Below, one piece after another: positions 61,785-64,000 of a DNA stretch of 64,000 nt. The notes under the pieces were generated by a model. That model was not told where the DNA came from. It made no database searches and saw only the letters and a list, made by a program, of their open reading frames with translations. This DNA comes from Pseudomicrostroma phylloplanum (lineage: Eukaryota > Basidiomycota > Exobasidiomycetes > Microstromatales). Within the stretch, counting starts at the first letter, position 1. Each line of letters begins with the position of its first letter. Both the position numbers and the translations under genes were made by a program. The stretch lies in the NCBI GenBank assembly GCA_039545275.1, contig BCHS01000001.1:760853-824852 (forward strand), read 5' to 3'.

Positions 61785-63318
61785 TCAGCTCCCTTTTCCT
61801 GCCCCACTGCTGCTTCCGGCAAAGAAGCGCCAGAAGGGCTTGATGACGATGACCGCAATGCAGAGCGCACAGAGGAGGATCAGGAAGAGCATACACTGTC
61901 CCTTTCCCGTCCTCTTCTGCGTCGCGCTGGCAGTGTTCAGCTCCTGCACAGCAGCGCGAATGTCGTGGCCCATGTTCTCGATGTTGTAGTCTATCCGATC
62001 GACAAGGGTACCTTGTGTGATGACGAGGGACTGTAGGTCCTGGAACAGCTGGGACAGCTCGACGATGGACGAGGCAATGTGGTCGATGTCGTTGTTCCTC
62101 TGCTGGATTTCGGCATCTTGGTCGGTGGCATTCTCCGCCTCGATGAGCAGCTGCGTCTGAGCTTGCTGACCGCCGCTCCGGAGCTGCGCCTTGGACATCT
62201 CCAGGTCCTCTTTCGCTGCCAACTCCTCGTCTCGAAGAGCTGCGGATCCGCCAGCTGCTCCTTGGCTACTGCCCTGCCGACTGAGACCGAGCTCGCCGAG
62301 GACCTCGCGATGCCTGACGTCTTGACCCTTCAGCCTCTGCATATAGTTGCTCTGCTTCTTGCGGAATTGACCAGAGGTAGACTGGACGCGCTGGGCCAGA
62401 GCCGTTTGGACGTTTTGCGCCATCGAGATCTCATGAGTGGACGCCTTGCCAGAACGTATCAGTGTCTGGGTAGAGGCTGCGAGAGAGGCAATGAGCTTTG
62501 AGCAGCGGCGGAACTCCTGTACGAGGGAACATGATTCGTTGGGACAGGGTCAGTGAGGTCCAGGACTAGGCGATTCTCTGCCTCTAGACCACCACACCTA
62601 CTACCTCATCCCCGCGTTGGCTCACCTTGGTGATTTCGCCTCCCAGCATCTCAATCTCCCTCTCCTCTCTTGTACGATCCACGAATCCAGGCAGCAGATT
62701 CTTCGCATGAAGCCGATCTAGCTGAGTGATCTTTGGCTGCAGCTCATTGAGTATCCCGTCCACCTCATCCGAGACGTCCACCCACCTGGGCGGTAGCGAG
62801 GGTATATCAATGGCGTGGGAATCGCGTTGTGGTTGAGACTGTCTCAAGAGAGCAGCCGTGTCCCTCTCATCCTCCTCCTCCCCGTCTTCATGTAGCTCTC
62901 CTGAAGCATCAAAGTACGCCCCGCCTTTGAGCCTCTTCTTCCCCCCTGCTGCCCCTCCTTTGCCTCCTCGCAGGCGATCCAGACTCGTCTGCCTCGCCTT
63001 GCCCTTGCCCTTGCCTCCTAGAGCCCCCAAAGGGTCGTCGTTTCCGGTCAACGAAGGGAAAGAGGCTGCCGAGCGAGCTGACGTCCTCGGCACAGAGTCT
63101 CGGTAGGAGAGGAAGAGGAGGGTACGTGATCTGGTCACTCCGATGAGGGGAGGTAGAGAGGATGAGGCGCCTGAGCCACCCCCATCTGAGTTGCCATCGT
63201 ATGCCGCGTGTGGTGGTGGAGTCGCTCCGCGAGAGATCGAGCTGAAGGGATGTTGCGGATGATGTGAGGACGAGGACGAGGCAGACCAGAATTGCGAAGG
63301 GGTAGAGGAGCCGGACAT
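61785..63318 (-). CDS. TLG2: t-SNARE TLG2 (syntaxin-16 type)
   Basis: Exons 63318-62626 and 62516-61785 encode 474 residues. The N-terminus has SRTLLFLSYRDSVP, the syntaxin-16 binding peptide region for the SM protein Vps45. A three-helix Habc domain spans the intron (VSDEVDGILNELQPKITQL, GGEITK then EFRRCSKLIASLAASTQTL). The Qa-SNARE motif is IQQRNNDIDHIASSIVELSQ, then FQDLQSLVITQGTLVDRIDY, with the zero-layer Gln in VITQG. A single C-terminal transmembrane helix follows (CMLFLILLCALCIAVIVI). Tlg2 works in endosome to trans-Golgi fusion. A Gly/Ser-rich insertion of about 50 residues sits between the N-peptide and Habc. I chose ATG 63318 (MSGSSTPSQF), as upstream in-frame sequence is Cys/Pro-rich and unlike the family. 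Confidence 0.92.
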
Positions 63319-64000
63319 GGTCGTAGGCAACTGCCAGTCGCGAGAGCAGCTCGACTGCAGCGGCGACTTGCAGTAGCAGCTCGAGCAAGAGCTACCTGAA
63401 CTGAGTGAAGAGTCAGGCAGCTCACAATCAGCGCGGCAGGGTATCAAAGGAGCGGCGAGAGCAGGAGGAGCGAAGTGTGCGAGGTTGGGGAGTAGGGAGA
63501 GCAACCTGGCGTCTTGGCGGCAAATTGTCTCTCTCCACTCAGCGCCGCTGGCCAGTGCATACGCCTCGCACCACACGCACGACGGAGGCTCGAGGCAGGT
63601 CAAGGCAAAAAGATAAGATGGCTCTCGATCGAACGAAAGCCACAGCTAGCATCAGGAGAATGGACAGCTCAAGAAGACGACATGACTTCAGGGTTGGTCG
63701 AGACAGAAGCGGGCAGGCAAGCAGCGGCGGCGAGGCAGTGCTAGGAAGAGTAACATACCAAGCTCCGACGTGCCTCATGAAGCCTCTTCAATAATTCAGT
63801 ATATACACATTGAACGGAACATGCGTATCAAAAGGAATCGTACTGAAAGTCGCTGACATGGTATTGAGGGCCGATTCGTCGCTGGATGTTCTCAAGAGGC
63901 GAAATGGGTAGATGTGCTGATCACCTGCTCGACTTGCAGCCTTGGCCCCTCATTCGCACTCCAGAATCTCACCCTCACAGCGTCCTGGACTCAATCCTCA
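63319..64000. promoter_or_regulatory. TLG2 promoter and right-edge region
   Basis: The 682 bp beyond the TLG2 start contain its promoter and, near the edge, a possible terminal exon of another minus-strand gene (listed separately). Nothing else is supported. Confidence 0.4.
63828..63916 (-). CDS. Possible last exon of a gene continuing beyond the window
   Basis: On the minus strand, after an AG at 63917-63918, 28 codons read PISPLENIQRRIGPQYHV then SDFQYDSF and stop at 63828. The composition is protein-like and differs from the surrounding spacer. The upstream exon could not be confirmed inside the window, so this is tentative. Confidence 0.25.

Noticed and set aside
1..64000. tRNA, rRNA, CRISPR or transposon sequences
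   Set aside because: No tRNA T-loop/anticodon arrangement, repeat-spacer array, terminal repeats or transposase motifs were found by eye; a tRNAscan and repeat search would settle this.

Overview
This 64-kb window is nuclear DNA from a fungus, most likely a basidiomycete. The genes are typical fungal single-copy housekeeping genes. They carry short GT-AG introns (about 49-120 nt, 0-5 per gene), the DNA is GC-rich, and genes are packed tightly in alternating orientation. The low intron number, many Ser-rich proteins and a pump-type opsin suggest Ustilaginomycotina (smut/Exobasidiomycete relatives); that placement is inference. I see no transposon, rRNA, tRNA or CRISPR.

Layout, left half. The end of the arginine-biosynthesis reductase (1-400, +) is followed by a SET-domain lysine methyltransferase (582-2496, -), an amidase (2675-4873, +), gamma-tubulin complex protein GCP2 (5080-8540, -) and a RAD51 paralogue (8851-10708, +). 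Next come a Zn2Cys6 transcription factor (10902-14346, -), a GGA-type VHS/GAT adaptor lacking its ear (14667-16322, -), aminopeptidase P with a mitochondrial presequence (16630-18937, +), a DAG-lipase-like class 3 lipase (19143-22232, -) and S-adenosylmethionine synthetase (23181-24867, -). Mitoribosomal uS4m (25307-26838, +) leads to a tail-anchored acyl-CoA-binding protein (26987-28957, -) divergent from an acyl-CoA synthetase ending in AKL (29786-32028, +).

Layout, right half. A Ser-rich protein with a C-terminal OB-like fold (32428-35979, +) precedes calnexin (36383-38253, +), a low-complexity unknown (38622-40601, -), KEOPS subunit Cgi121 (40866-41570, +), NOP56 (42011-43796, -), 20S proteasome alpha1 (44167-45397, +), multi-RRM NOP4 (45585-48911, -) and a microbial rhodopsin with a full set of proton-pump residues (49641-50833, +). 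Then come a membrane-associated alpha/beta hydrolase (51868-53943, -), a fungal PD-(D/E)XK protein (54490-55614, -), a 57-residue SH3/Tudor-like protein (56136-56729, +), eIF2B gamma (57286-59439, +), a peroxisomal SCPx-type thiolase ending in SKL (59656-61299, -) and the t-SNARE TLG2 (61785-63318, -).

Themes. There is no obvious single operon-like system. Three loci point to acyl-CoA/peroxisome metabolism: the divergent acyl-CoA-binding/acyl-CoA synthetase pair and the SKL thiolase. Others concern ribosome biogenesis and translation (NOP56, NOP4, Cgi121, eIF2B gamma, uS4m) or endosome/Golgi traffic (GGA, TLG2). The most promising items for follow-up are the opsin, the OB-fold protein, the PD-(D/E)XK protein, the acyl-CoA divergent promoter with three CCAAT boxes, and the exon-encoded zinc cluster. 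Exon boundaries were derived by hand from splice consensus plus reading-frame arithmetic; they are self-consistent but not transcript-verified.
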